The position numbers and the translations under genes were made by a program. The notes under the pieces are model-generated. The model did not search any database. It saw nothing but the letters and a program-made list of their open reading frames with translations, and was not told the origin of the DNA. From Hymenobacter sp. BT730 (GTDB taxonomy: Bacteria; Bacteroidota; Bacteroidia; Cytophagales; Hymenobacteraceae), in the NCBI RefSeq assembly GCF_030542105.1, contig NZ_JAUOFB010000001.1, forward strand, positions 1,550,001 through 1,614,000: 64,000 bases of DNA. The letters are read 5' to 3'. Positions 1 through 10,290 of this stretch are shown here, piece after piece (position 1 is the first letter of the stretch; the number at the start of each line of letters is the position of its first letter).

Positions 1-1547
<1,547 letters not shown>

Positions 1548-2903
1548 ATGCGCCGTAAGCTCTACTTCCTGTTACTTCTTTTAGGCTTTGGTATGGCTTT
1601 TCAAGCCAGGGCCAACGATGAGAAAGAGGCAGCCGAAATGGCGCTTTTCGGTAATAAGGGCCCGCATTGGCTGTATAAGCTGGTGGCGCACTCGCCAGTC
1701 CTCAAGCAGCACCAGGTGGGCCTGAGCATTACCGATGCTGCTACCGGGGAGCGAGTCTTCGGCTACCGCGACGAAGAATACTTTGTGCCGGCCAGTACCA
1801 TGAAGCTGTTCAGCCTGTATGCTGGCCTGCACCTGCTGGGTGATTCCCTGCCCAGCCTGCGCTACGTAGTGCGCCAGGACTCTCTCATCTTCTGGGGCAC
1901 CGGCGACCCAACCCTCCTGCACGGCGACGTCCCCTCCCGCGCAGCCTTTCAATTCCTGCAGCGCCGCCCCGAGAAGCTGTTTTATGCCCAGATTCCCTGC
2001 GTAGAGCCCTTCGGCCCCGGCTGGAGCTGGGACGACTACAACTACTATTACCAGCCCGAGCGCGGACCCTTTCCCATTTACGGCCACACGGTGCGCTTCT
2101 ACGCCCGTGCCGGCAAAGCTCAGCCCTTGGTGCTGCCTCAGGTATTCACGGCCAGCGTAGAGCCCGCCCCCTCCGGCTACCTCAACAGCTATGACCATGT
2201 GCGGCGGGCCGCACTGGAAAACCGGTTCTACGTCATGCCCATCCAGAAAAATTGGGTGGATGAAACGCCCTTCCGCACCAGCCCGGCCCTGCTGATGACT
2301 CTGCTGCAGGATACCCTGCATCGGCCTATACTGCCGGCTCCGTGGCAGCCGCGCGCCCAGGAGCAGGTACACACCGTAGCCGGCCTGCCCGTCGATTCGC
2401 TGTACCGCCGCATGATTCAAGTAAGCGACAATTTCCTGGCCGAGCAGCTGCTGCTCATGTGCTCCAGCCGCCTGGGTCCCGATTCCCTGAATACTGCCCG
2501 CACCATCCGCATCATGAAGCAGCGTTACCTCTCTGACTTGCCCGATGCACCCGTGTGGGTAGATGGCTCCGGCCTCTCCCGCCAGAACCTCATCACCCCC
2601 CGGGACATGACCGTGCTGCTGCTGAAGCTGCACCAGGAAGTGCCCGAGCAGCGCCTGCTGAGCCTGCTGGCCGCCGGAGGCGGGCACGGCACGCTCCGCC
2701 GCCTCTACCACGACCAGCGCGGCCCCTGGGTGTGGGGTAAAACCGGCACCCTTTCCAACACCCACAACCTCGCCGGCTACCTGCGCACTAAAAAAGGCCG
2801 CTTACTTGCCTTCAGCTTTATGAATAATAACCACGTAGCAGAAACCGGCGCTATCCGGCAGGAAATGCAGAAGGTGCTGGCCCAGGTGCGGGAGCGGATG
2901 TAG
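1548..2903 (+). CDS. dacB: D-alanyl-D-alanine carboxypeptidase/endopeptidase, PBP4 family (peptidase S13)
   Basis: Penicillin-binding protein of the class C low-molecular-weight (PBP4/DacB) type, acting in the periplasm to trim or cleave D-Ala cross-links in peptidoglycan. The 451-residue product starts with a Sec signal (MRRKLYFLLLLLGFG, cleavage probably after QARA near residue 22). All three active-site motifs are present and correctly ordered: STMK at 83-86, SDN at 293-295 and KTG at 398-400, with DGSGLSR at 339-345. The length is close to E. coli DacB. The insert between the first two motifs fits the S13 fold. It is a single gene, divergent from pyrG, and ends at a hairpin shared with the convergent subtilase. 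Confidence 0.93.
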   Translation: MRRKLYFLLLLLGFGMAFQARANDEKEAAEMALFGNKGPHWLYKLVAHSPVLKQHQVGLSITDAATGERVFGYRDEEYFVPASTMKLFSLYAGLHLLGDSLPSLRYVVRQDSLIFWGTGDPTLLHGDVPSRAAFQFLQRRPEKLFYAQIPCVEPFGPGWSWDDYNYYYQPERGPFPIYGHTVRFYARAGKAQPLVLPQVFTASVEPAPSGYLNSYDHVRRAALENRFYVMPIQKNWVDETPFRTSPALLMTLLQDTLHRPILPAPWQPRAQEQVHTVAGLPVDSLYRRMIQVSDNFLAEQLLLMCSSRLGPDSLNTARTIRIMKQRYLSDLPDAPVWVDGSGLSRQNLITPRDMTVLLLKLHQEVPEQRLLSLLAAGGGHGTLRRLYHDQRGPWVWGKTGTLSNTHNLAGYLRTKKGRLLAFSFMNNNHVAETGAIRQEMQKVLAQVRERM

Positions 2904-2920
2904 TGGAATATGAAGGCATA

Positions 2921-2954
2921 AAAAAAGCCCAGCTAGACTAGCTGGGCTTTTTTT
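2921..2954. terminator. Bidirectional intrinsic terminator
   Basis: AAAAAAGCCCAGCTA and TAGCTGGGCTTTTTT flank a 3-nt loop (GAC). The stem is GC-rich with A- and T-tracts on both sides, lying between the convergent dacB-like and subtilase genes. It can serve both. Confidence 0.9.
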
Positions 2955-2969
2955 ATGGTGGTTTGATGA

Positions 2970-5708
2970 TTACCGGATGATCATTCGCTTAGATGAAACG
3001 GTATTTCCGGTTTTAACGGTGAACATATAAGTGCCCCGCGCCAAGCGGCTACCATCAAAGGCGACGCGGTGGCTGCCGGCCTTTTGCGGCTGAGCTACCA
3101 GTGTTTGCACCTTCCGACCCAGTACGTTGTACACTTCTACCGTTACGTAGCCATCCTGCGGCATAGCGTAGCTAATGGTCGTGGTGCCCGAAAATGGGTT
3201 AGGATAAGCGGCGGGCTCCTCGTTCAGGCGGGTAGTCAGCGCATCAGTAGCTGTGCGGCTGGCCTGAGTGGCAGACTGCGCTACTGGTTGGGTTACCGCA
3301 TCCCACTGCGGGAACGTGCGGGTTACGATAACCGCGAAATCAGCCCGGGTTACATTCTGGGTGGGTTTAAAGGTAGCGTGCAGCGTAGGCAGCAAGTCGA
3401 AGGTGCCCTGCGTGACGGTGAAGTACGCATTGATAAGGCCCAGTTCCAATGCCACGCTTACATAGCCTTCCATCCCGGCCGTAATTTTAGCAGCATCATC
3501 CACCGGAATATCCTTCCCATCTACTTTCACGGTTACGGCTTTGCCGGTGCGCTCTACGGCATACTGCTGCAAGCCCAGGCCCTGTACCAAGGCATAAGCC
3601 AGGGTGGTGCGGTCTACAGTGCCCGTGGGCGAGAATTTACCGGTAGCTGTAGGCAACATGAGGCCATTGAACTCATGGAACCGGTCGCGCAGCGCTGCCC
3701 CTTTAGCCGATACGGCTTCGGCCAGCAATACCTCATTGCCTGTCACGTCAGAATAGGTAACCGCGCCGGTGGTGGGGAAGTACTGGCGCACAGCCTGGCC
3801 CATCAGCAGGTAATCAGCTAGTTGAATGCGCTTCAGCAAATCGTTGGGCTTATAGCCGCCCACAACCCCATCTACCAGACGGGCGCCTACGGCCATTTTA
3901 ATGGCCGCTTCGGCAGGATGGCCGGCTATATCGCCCAGACCGGTGGTGCCGGTTGCTCTGGTTTGCGTGATTTTGCCCGACACGGTTTCAGGCAGCGCCA
4001 CACCGTTCAGGCCGTCTACTTTCAGCGTCCAGGTGCCGGCCATGGGCGAGGCCACGGCTACGCTTCTATCCGAATACAAGGCAAAAGCTACCGGAATGCC
4101 TGAGCGATACTCAGTGCCGTTAGGAGAAAGCAGAATCAGGTTCAGGGAATTGCCGGTCTGGCCGGAAACTCCGCCGGCAATGATTTTAGCTTCCAGGCTG
4201 TTGGTGCCGGCAGCTACCGAAAACGTCATCTGGTTGGTAGCCGTCAGCAGCGGGTTGTAATTGATGCTGACCGCCTGCGAAGTGGTTTCTGTGGTGACGG
4301 TGCTGTTGAAGGTACGGGTAGCATTGACCGTGGCGCCGAAGTTAGAGGAGCGAAAAATCTTGTCTATGGCGGCATAGGCATTCACGTAGCCGGCTCCCAC
4401 CTCCCACGACTCACGGTTGGGCATGTTGGTGGCAGTTTTCTCCACAATCTCGCGCACTTGGGCCGGGGAGAGGGAGGGTTGCGCTTCCAGCATCAGAGCC
4501 ACTACACCCGCCATGTGAGGCGTAGCCATGGAAGTGCCACTCATGTGCGTGTAGAAGGGCACGTAAGCCGGATCAAGCAGCTCTGCATCCTGTTGCGCAC
4601 TCAGGGAAGCTACGGGCGCCACAGCGCGGGTAGAAACTACATCTACGCCAGGGGCTACAATGGTAGGCTTGTTAGCATACATCCAGGTTTCACCATCCAT
4701 AGTAAATGTGCCGCCTTCGCCTTTCACGCCCCGGGAGGAGAAATCGGCCAGCTTGCCGTACCGGTCGCCGGCGCCTACGGAAATTACCCAGGGCGCAATG
4801 GCGTAAGGGTTATGGGTATCAGCACCTGGGCCTTCATTGCCAGCGGCAAATACTACCACCATGCCCCGGTCATAAGCCTTTTTGGAAGCTACGTTGATGG
4901 GGGCGGTGGGGTCGAAGGCTCCGCTGGAACCGTAGGAATTGCTGATGACGCGGATGTTGTACTGGTACTGGTGCGTGAGTGCATAGTCGAAACCGCCTAT
5001 GGCATCGAGTACCAGCAGGGCGCCGCCAGAGCCGTAGCCCAGGAGGCTGGCGCCGGGCGCTACGCCTTCGTACTTACCGCCGGAGCGCATGCCATTGCCG
5101 CCGACCGTGCCGGCGCAGTGCGTGCCATGGCCAGAGTTGGTATCGGTATTTGGAACGCCCTCTACATACGTCACGGGCAGCATGGCATCGTAGGCATTCA
5201 GGTTAGTGCTGCCCAGCGTGTTCTGCACCAGGTGCGTGCCTAGCTTGATGTCCTCGTGGGTGCCATCTACGCCGCTGTCGTTAATTAACACACCAATGCC
5301 TTTGCCGGAAACTGGCAGGCCATTGTTGCGGGCAGTAATGGTTTTGTCGGCGCGCAGGCGCTTTACGCCGGTCAGATTCGTGTCGTCGTAGTTGAAATAG
5401 CTGAGCTTTTTGTTGAGATACAGAGACTTTACTGCCGGGTTTTTGGAAAGCGCATCTACCTGGGCGGCCGTGGCCAGCACACCGGCAATGGGCAATGCCC
5501 GAAAGGTGAGGCCTTTGGTGATGCCCAACTGTTGGAGCACGCTAAGCTGGGCAAGTTTAGGGGCGCCATCCCCCTGAAAGGTAACTACTACCTGCGCAAC
5601 GGGGCTGTTTTTCAACGCCGCTCGCAAATCTGGATCAACTACACCTTGGGCAAACAAACCTCTACCGGAAAGGCAGAGCATCACGAGAACTGCTAAATGT
5701 TTTTTCAT
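2970..5708 (-). CDS. Secreted subtilisin-like protease (S8) with SLH-like repeats and T9SS sorting domain
   Basis: 912-residue extracellular serine protease. I chose the ATG at 5708 because it starts a good signal peptide (MKKHLAVLVMLCLSGRGLFAQ); an upstream in-frame start would add an 18-residue non-signal extension. An inhibitor-I9-like propeptide is followed by the catalytic triad: Asp144 in NDSGVDGTH, His194 in SGHGTHCAG and Ser393 in SGTSMATPHMAG. The oxyanion Asn is about 291 (AAGNEGPG). Residues about 465-585 resemble a P-domain/PPC beta-sandwich. Residues about 592-798 contain three SLH-like segments (for example GDIAGHPAEAAIKMA and FKPTQNVTRADFAVIV). Residues 832-912 are a type A T9SS tail (YPNPFSG ... 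VYNVLGRKV ... GTYMFTV). It is probably exported through the Por machinery and kept at or released from the surface. The substrate is unknown. Confidence 0.92.
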   Translation of the reverse strand: MKKHLAVLVMLCLSGRGLFAQGVVDPDLRAALKNSPVAQVVVTFQGDGAPKLAQLSVLQQLGITKGLTFRALPIAGVLATAAQVDALSKNPAVKSLYLNKKLSYFNYDDTNLTGVKRLRADKTITARNNGLPVSGKGIGVLINDSGVDGTHEDIKLGTHLVQNTLGSTNLNAYDAMLPVTYVEGVPNTDTNSGHGTHCAGTVGGNGMRSGGKYEGVAPGASLLGYGSGGALLVLDAIGGFDYALTHQYQYNIRVISNSYGSSGAFDPTAPINVASKKAYDRGMVVVFAAGNEGPGADTHNPYAIAPWVISVGAGDRYGKLADFSSRGVKGEGGTFTMDGETWMYANKPTIVAPGVDVVSTRAVAPVASLSAQQDAELLDPAYVPFYTHMSGTSMATPHMAGVVALMLEAQPSLSPAQVREIVEKTATNMPNRESWEVGAGYVNAYAAIDKIFRSSNFGATVNATRTFNSTVTTETTSQAVSINYNPLLTATNQMTFSVAAGTNSLEAKIIAGGVSGQTGNSLNLILLSPNGTEYRSGIPVAFALYSDRSVAVASPMAGTWTLKVDGLNGVALPETVSGKITQTRATGTTGLGDIAGHPAEAAIKMAVGARLVDGVVGGYKPNDLLKRIQLADYLLMGQAVRQYFPTTGAVTYSDVTGNEVLLAEAVSAKGAALRDRFHEFNGLMLPTATGKFSPTGTVDRTTLAYALVQGLGLQQYAVERTGKAVTVKVDGKDIPVDDAAKITAGMEGYVSVALELGLINAYFTVTQGTFDLLPTLHATFKPTQNVTRADFAVIVTRTFPQWDAVTQPVAQSATQASRTATDALTTRLNEEPAAYPNPFSGTTTISYAMPQDGYVTVEVYNVLGRKVQTLVAQPQKAGSHRVAFDGSRLARGTYMFTVKTGNTVSSKRMIIR

Positions 5709-6189
5709 TAAGGGTTTGTGATTGGGGTGAAAAATGGGTGGTGCAGAGGTGCGGAGGAACACCCCTGCCTGAGCAAAGCAACATGCTTTTATACATCCCG
5801 AAGGCTGAAAAAAGCAGAGTAGCGCTAGGAGGTAGCGCTAACTGCAGACTCTTACGCACCCTTATTATTCACCGGTTTTCACGACCATAACCCGAAAATA
5901 ATTTTAAATACAGGAAAGATTTTCCTGAAATGTGACACAGATTTTTATTGTTTTTGTTGAAGCGAATCTTCTTAAATATTAAAATATGTCTGAATGAATA
6001 TTTATAATAATTAATATTATGATTGTTGTCATTATCAAATATTTATAGTGTCTGATAGGCGTTGTAGTCAGGTGTTATTTCTTTCACTGCCATCTGGTTT
6101 TTATGTCAAAAACCTTAAAAACATTTTTTGCTTAAATGATACAATATCTGTCGATAAGCATGTGTGAGATGCCTATTGGTAGCTCGTTA

Positions 6190-6322
6190 TAGCTTTAACC
6201 AGGATTTTAGGGAGGGCTGGTATCCTGGTTCGCTTGCTGACACCAGCATAAGTGAAGCGTAGTTGTAGTATTTGTTTACAGATGAGGGGTAGACAAAAAA
6301 AGGCCGATAACGGCCTTTTTTG
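6190..6322 (+). ncRNA. Candidate structured small RNA ending in an intrinsic terminator
   Basis: Two consecutive hairpins are visible. AACCAGGAT (6197-6205) pairs perfectly with ATCCTGGTT (6222-6230). CGCTTGCTG then folds on CAGC...AAGCG (6231-6259). About 35 nt later comes a strong terminator (6294-6322). The segment lies in a gene-free kilobase, so no neighbouring plus-strand gene accounts for that terminator. I found no exact TAnnTTTG promoter upstream. The alternative is that the hairpin ends a long 3' UTR of serA on the other strand. No known RNA family is recognised. Confidence 0.3.
6294..6322. terminator. Intrinsic terminator, bidirectional, in gene-free region
   Basis: AAAAAAAGGCCG-ataa-CGGCCTTTTTTT: a GC-rich stem continued by A/T tracts on both sides. 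It could stop the candidate small RNA on the plus strand or serA read-through on the minus strand (serA ends about 400 nt away). Confidence 0.75.
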
Positions 6323-6719
6323 CTTAAACGGGGACAACCCTGCTACTGGTCTTGGCTTCGGCTTTTGGAGAATTTGAGCCTTGGGAGAGGTGGTATTCTC
6401 CTGACTCTTGAGGGCAAGGCAAAAGAATCCACTACAGTATATACCCTGCTTGGCTGCTCAACCCTACATCAAGAATGACGCGCCACCCCGGTGGATCATA
6501 TATGCCATAGGTGAGCTGCAATCTATCATACTGGGCCAAGGCGCTGCAGACCTTTGTCTAGAGGTAATTTCTGCGGTGTGTTAGCTGCCTCTGCGGAGTT
6601 AGCAGACGCCTCCCGCGTAGAATAGTCCCGCTTTGGAGAGCCGCTAGCTATTAGCCTGGACAGCAGCATTCCACCAAGTATTTGCCTGAAATCTTACATC
6701 AGCTTCAGGTGAACTCGCC

Positions 6720-8621
6720 TTAGTACAGCACCCGAAACTTAATGGTGTGCTCCACTTTGCGCAGCTCGCCAATTACTTCCTGCTCATATTCCTTGTCGAT
6801 ATCGGTAATTACATAACCGATGTGCTCGTTAGTCTTGAGGTATTGGCCGAGGATGTTCACAGAATGGGCCGCCAGCACGTTATTGATGCGGGCCAGCACG
6901 CCGGGCACGTTGTGGTGAATGTGAATGAGGCGGTGGGCCTGCTGTACTGGCAGCTGAATGTTAGGAAAGTTGACGCTCTGCTGGGTGTTGCCGGTATTCA
7001 CGTATTGCATCAGGCGCTCGGGCACAAACTCAGCAATGTTGCGCTGGGCCTCGGCAGTGCTGCCGCCAATGTGGGGCGTAAGCAGCACATTGGGCAGGCC
7101 ACGCAGCTCACTCTCGAAAGTTTCGTGGTTGGTTTTGGGCTCGTAGGGGAAAACGTCTACGGCTGCGCCGCCCAGGTGACCTGAGCGGATTGCATCGGCC
7201 AGGGCGGGCACATCTACTACGTGGCCGCGGGCATTGTTAAGAAAGATGGTGCCGGGCTTCATGAGGGCAAACTCCCGGGCGCCGATGAGGTTGGTGTTTT
7301 CCGGGCGACCATCCACGTGCATAGTCACAATGTCGGCCTGTTGCAGCAGCTCGTCCAGGGTGCGGCACTTCACGGCGTTGCCCAGTTGCAGCTTTTCGGC
7401 AATATCAAAGTAAAGCACCTGCATACCCACGGCCTCTGCCACCACGGATAGCTGTGCCCCGATGTTGCCGTAGCCGATGATGCCCAGCTTCTTGCCCCGA
7501 ATTTCGAACGAGCCTTTCGCCGACTTATCCCACTCGCCCTCATGCATTTTAGGGTTCTTTTCCGGGATGCGGCGGGCCAGCACAATGATTTCGCCCAGGG
7601 CCAGCTCTACCACAGAGCGGGTATTAGAGAAGGGGGCGTTGAACACAGCTACCCCCTTTGTCATGCACTCGGTCAGGGCTATCTGGTTGGTGCCGATGCA
7701 GAAGGCACCAATAGCTATAAGGCGGTTGGCAGCTTCCAGCACGCGGGGTGTTACCTGCGTTTTGGAGCGGATTCCCAGAATACTTACCCCATCAATACGC
7801 TCCACCAGTTCGTCTTCATCAAGGCCGCCGGGTACCAAATCTACCTGGTAGCCTTCCTGTCGGAACAGCTCGGCCGCCCGCGGGTCAGGATTTTCAAGGA
7901 GCAGGACCTTAATGCGGTTTTTGGGGTAGGAGAGGGTCATCGGAAGTTTATTCTGGTAGAGAAATTCGTCGAAAGAGGGAAGCACTTCATCGGCACGGGA
8001 CACCACGGCCTCACGGCTGACATTTTCCGTGAAGGCGTAGAAGCGGTTGGCCAGGCCGGCTTCCCGAATCTGGTAGTCAGTGTAGCCGTCGCCGAGCACG
8101 TACACGTCGCCCTCCAGGTCCAGCTGGCGCAGCTGCAGGATTTTGCCGCCGTTCTGGCTGAGCACGTTGTCGGCGTCGAAGCCCGTGATGCGGCCTTCCG
8201 CGTCGAAAGTGAAGGTGTTGGCGAGCACGAAATCGGGCCCGATGCCAAACTCGGCGACTACCGGCTCAATAAATTCCCGAAAGCCGCTGCTGACCACATA
8301 AATGCGCCCGGCAAACTGGTGGAAAAACGCCTGGTTGCGCTGAATGCTTTCGGAAACCAGCCCTTTCAGCCTTTCTACCAACTGCCCAATGTGCTCGCGC
8401 CGGGCGGGCAGCAGGGCCAGCCGCCGCTGCAACGACTCTGAAAAGCTAAGGCTGCCGCTCATGCCCTGGTCCGTTAAAGCCCGGATTTCGCCCACTATCT
8501 TTTCCCGCTCCGGGCTACCCTGCAGGGCAATATCGGCCAGCTCGTCCAGCCCTTCTACCTGAGTAAAAGTGCTGTCGAAGTCAATAATAAGATAGGGAAG
8601 CGGTTGGTGTGGTACAGGCAT
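6720..8621 (-). CDS. serA: Bifunctional phosphoserine phosphatase / D-3-phosphoglycerate dehydrogenase
   Basis: 633-residue fusion carrying steps 3 and 1 of serine biosynthesis. Residues about 8-220 are a HAD-IB phosphatase of SerB type, with the motif I DFDST pair (D14, D16), VVSSG for motif II, the motif III Lys at 160 and GDGYTD at 178-183. Residues about 235-560 are a D-isomer 2-hydroxyacid dehydrogenase, with the NAD loop GIIGYGNIG from about 380 and catalytic Arg465, Glu494 and His517 (TPHIGGST). Residues about 565-633 form an ACT domain (HIHHNVPGVLARINNVLA), usually the serine-sensing part. I chose the ATG at 8621: the frame opens further only through a TTG, and TACCTTGT, close to the Bacteroidota promoter consensus, lies 7 nt ahead of it. 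It is a lone gene. Confidence 0.93.
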   Translation of the reverse strand: MPVPHQPLPYLIIDFDSTFTQVEGLDELADIALQGSPEREKIVGEIRALTDQGMSGSLSFSESLQRRLALLPARREHIGQLVERLKGLVSESIQRNQAFFHQFAGRIYVVSSGFREFIEPVVAEFGIGPDFVLANTFTFDAEGRITGFDADNVLSQNGGKILQLRQLDLEGDVYVLGDGYTDYQIREAGLANRFYAFTENVSREAVVSRADEVLPSFDEFLYQNKLPMTLSYPKNRIKVLLLENPDPRAAELFRQEGYQVDLVPGGLDEDELVERIDGVSILGIRSKTQVTPRVLEAANRLIAIGAFCIGTNQIALTECMTKGVAVFNAPFSNTRSVVELALGEIIVLARRIPEKNPKMHEGEWDKSAKGSFEIRGKKLGIIGYGNIGAQLSVVAEAVGMQVLYFDIAEKLQLGNAVKCRTLDELLQQADIVTMHVDGRPENTNLIGAREFALMKPGTIFLNNARGHVVDVPALADAIRSGHLGGAAVDVFPYEPKTNHETFESELRGLPNVLLTPHIGGSTAEAQRNIAEFVPERLMQYVNTGNTQQSVNFPNIQLPVQQAHRLIHIHHNVPGVLARINNVLAAHSVNILGQYLKTNEHIGYVITDIDKEYEQEVIGELRKVEHTIKFRVLY

Positions 8622-8757
8622 AATGGCGACAAGGTAGAATGGAACAGACAATAAGCCGCAGGCCAGGCCGGTGGATGTTGTTCATTCAGCGAAAACAAGC
8701 CGGTACCTTGTGCAACGGATCAGCCGCTAACCGTCTCCTGCTAAAAACAGATTTTGT

Positions 8758-9459
8758 ATGAAGATACTTTCCCTCTTAATGCCGCTCTGTGCGCTGCCGC
8801 TACTAACCCAGGCGCAGCAAACGGAATATTCGGTACATCTGAACTCCGGTGTAGCGGCTTTCCGGGGAGCCTCGGCCGAGCCTACTTCGTTTGTGAATTT
8901 GAGTGACACCAGTCCCGGAAACACTTATACCAATAATCCCTACGGTAGCCGCTGGGGCTGGTCATACGGAGCCGCGGTGCAAGGCCAGCACGTGGGTAAA
9001 CGGGGGCTGCTGCTTGGGGCGCAACTAAGCTACGATAATCTGCGCCCGGCCACCCGCCTGAACGGGGCGTACGCCTTTGGTACCCAAAATTACGCAGTAG
9101 AGGGCCGCACAAACCTGGAAAACCAGTTTATTGGCTTATATCCCTACATAGGGCAGCGGTTGCGGCTGGGTCAGGTGGCCTTGGATATCACCGTAGGCGC
9201 AGAAATAGCGCGGCAGCTTTCTTGCTGGGAGAAAGGCCGATTTACTCTTAATGGACAAGCCCAGAAAATAGAAGTAGAGCGTAGCCATGAGCCTTGGGAC
9301 AAACGGCTGCGGGCCGGCATAACTCTTAGTCGGGGGAGCGTTAGCCTTACAGCCGGCTACTCTTATGGCCTGACTAATTATAAAACAGGCTGGGTAGGCG
9401 GCGTAAACGAAGCATATATACAAGCCATTCGACTGGGTGTGGCTTATAAGGTTCACTAA
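8758..9459 (+). CDS. Outer-membrane beta-barrel family protein
   Basis: 233-residue exported protein with a Sec signal (MKILSLLMPLCALPLLTQAQ) and no lipobox. The mature part has alternating amphipathic strands ending in aromatic residues (RWGWSYGAAVQGQHV, LLLGAQLSYDNL, SVSLTAGYSYGL) and a C-terminal strand ending VAYKVH. That pattern and size fit the small porin-like/OmpA-barrel proteins common in Bacteroidota (OMP_b-brl type). No ligand or enzymatic motif is visible, so the function is unknown. It is divergent from serA and followed by a strong terminator shared with the convergent VOC gene. Confidence 0.75.
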   Translation: MKILSLLMPLCALPLLTQAQQTEYSVHLNSGVAAFRGASAEPTSFVNLSDTSPGNTYTNNPYGSRWGWSYGAAVQGQHVGKRGLLLGAQLSYDNLRPATRLNGAYAFGTQNYAVEGRTNLENQFIGLYPYIGQRLRLGQVALDITVGAEIARQLSCWEKGRFTLNGQAQKIEVERSHEPWDKRLRAGITLSRGSVSLTAGYSYGLTNYKTGWVGGVNEAYIQAIRLGVAYKVH

Positions 9460-9582
9460 TCTAGTTGGTTACAGTAGTTAGTGAAGTAGGTAGAAACGAG
9501 TAACTCCGTTGATACCTACTCGTATATTCTGAAGCATACCATGCAAGCCTACCTGGAAGCTTCATGTAGCCAGGTAGATGCT

Positions 9583-9619
9583 ACAACGCCCCGGCCAAAT
9601 GACCGGGGCGTTGTTTTTA
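9583..9619. terminator. Intrinsic terminator after the barrel protein
   Basis: ACAACGCCCCGG and CCGGGGCGTTGT form a perfect 12-bp stem (loop ccaaatga), followed by a T-run. A weaker inverted repeat (CTACCTGG...CCAGGTAG) lies just before it at 9549-9577. Confidence 0.85.
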
Positions 9620-9639
9620 GCAGCAACTGAATAAGAGTA

Positions 9640-10029
9640 TTAGACCTCATAAAACTCCAGCGGCAGCCCATCAGGGTCCTGGATAAAAGTGAAGCGCCGC
9701 CCCGTGAATTCATCCACCCGGATGGGCTCCGAGGCAACATTGTGGGCATGCAGTCCTTGGATGGTAGCTTCCAGATCATCCACCGCAAAGGCCAGATGGC
9801 GCAGGCCCGTGGCCTCGGGGCGCGTGGGCCGCGGTGGGGGAGTAGGAAAAGAGAAGAGCTCGATGATATAATTGCCGCCCAGAGCCAGGTCCAGCTTCCA
9901 GGAGTCCCGCTCTGCCCGGTATACCTCCCGTATGACAGCCAGGCCCAGTACCTCCGTGTAAAACCGCTTGGATACGGCATAATCTGAGCAGATTATGGCA
10001 ATGTGGTGAACGTGCAGCAGCTTCAGCAT
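9640..10029 (-). CDS. gloA2: VOC-family metalloenzyme, YaeR/GloA2 type
   Basis: Small glyoxalase/bleomycin-resistance fold protein. From the ATG at 10029 the product is 129 residues, the length I recall for E. coli YaeR, and it shares that family's blocks (VHHIAIICSDYAVSKRFY, RDSWKLDLAL, IELFSFP, GLRHLAFAVDD, DPDGLPLEFYE). Probable metal ligands of the paired beta-alpha-beta-beta-beta units are His9, Glu57, His78 and Glu125. The exact substrate of YaeR proteins is unsettled, so glyoxalase activity is only a family-level suggestion. The start is preferred over an in-frame one 9 codons upstream because the extension is not family-like. Confidence 0.88.
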   Translation of the reverse strand: MLKLLHVHHIAIICSDYAVSKRFYTEVLGLAVIREVYRAERDSWKLDLALGGNYIIELFSFPTPPPRPTRPEATGLRHLAFAVDDLEATIQGLHAHNVASEPIRVDEFTGRRFTFIQDPDGLPLEFYEV

Positions 10030-10290
10030 AGCGGAAAAAGGGAAAAAGCCCTGCAATATCCGCGAAAATCACCTTCTATATGTACCGCCCGCAGGCCCGT
10101 GGCTTACCTCTGGTGGCCGGTTCCTACCCGGCATAAGCCGCTCATTTCTACAAAAGAGTTGCTGACAAGGCAGCGGGAATCTGTTATCGTTGCGTTGATT
10201 TGCTACGTAGGAGTTGCGTATTTGACAACCACGGCTGCTGCGCCCTTTGTATGCTTCCCCTCTGCCGCTCATACCGGCCATTCTCTGCTG

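Larger units (their letters stand above)
5709..6719. other. 1-kb gene-free region between subtilase and serA
   Basis: No credible ORF on either strand. About 5870-6180 is very AT-rich and probably holds the subtilase promoter. It contains a perfect 7-bp inverted repeat, CAGGAAA-gat-TTTCCTG, at 5911-5927, which could be an operator. Structured sequence and a terminator hairpin at 6190-6322 are listed separately. From 6323 to 6719 I see only small imperfect repeats (TCTGCGGtgtGTTAGC near 6570 and again near 6590; GGAGAAT...ATTCTCC near 6367), with no recognisable gene or remnant. Confidence 0.5.

Noticed and set aside
1581..2765. 394-residue open frame antisense to the PBP4-like gene
   Set aside because: Its translation is low-complexity Gly/Gln/Ala/Val without domain features, while the sense strand has three ordered active-site motifs. 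It is an artefact of high GC.
3069..5243. Several plus-strand frames within the subtilase gene
   Set aside because: They are shadows of the protease coding strand. They show no motifs, signals or promoters.
6323..6719. Possible degraded gene between the terminator and serA
   Set aside because: No frame gives a recognisable protein and only small imperfect repeats are seen. There is too little evidence to call a pseudogene.
10222..10227. TTGACA sequence resembling a sigma70 -35 box
   Set aside because: Bacteroidota use a different consensus and there is no matching -10. A chance hexamer is likely.
10003..10290. N-terminal 96-residue extension of the FUSC protein
   Set aside because: It overlaps the start of the divergent gloA2 gene and lacks family similarity. 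Starting at 10291 restores the usual YccS length.
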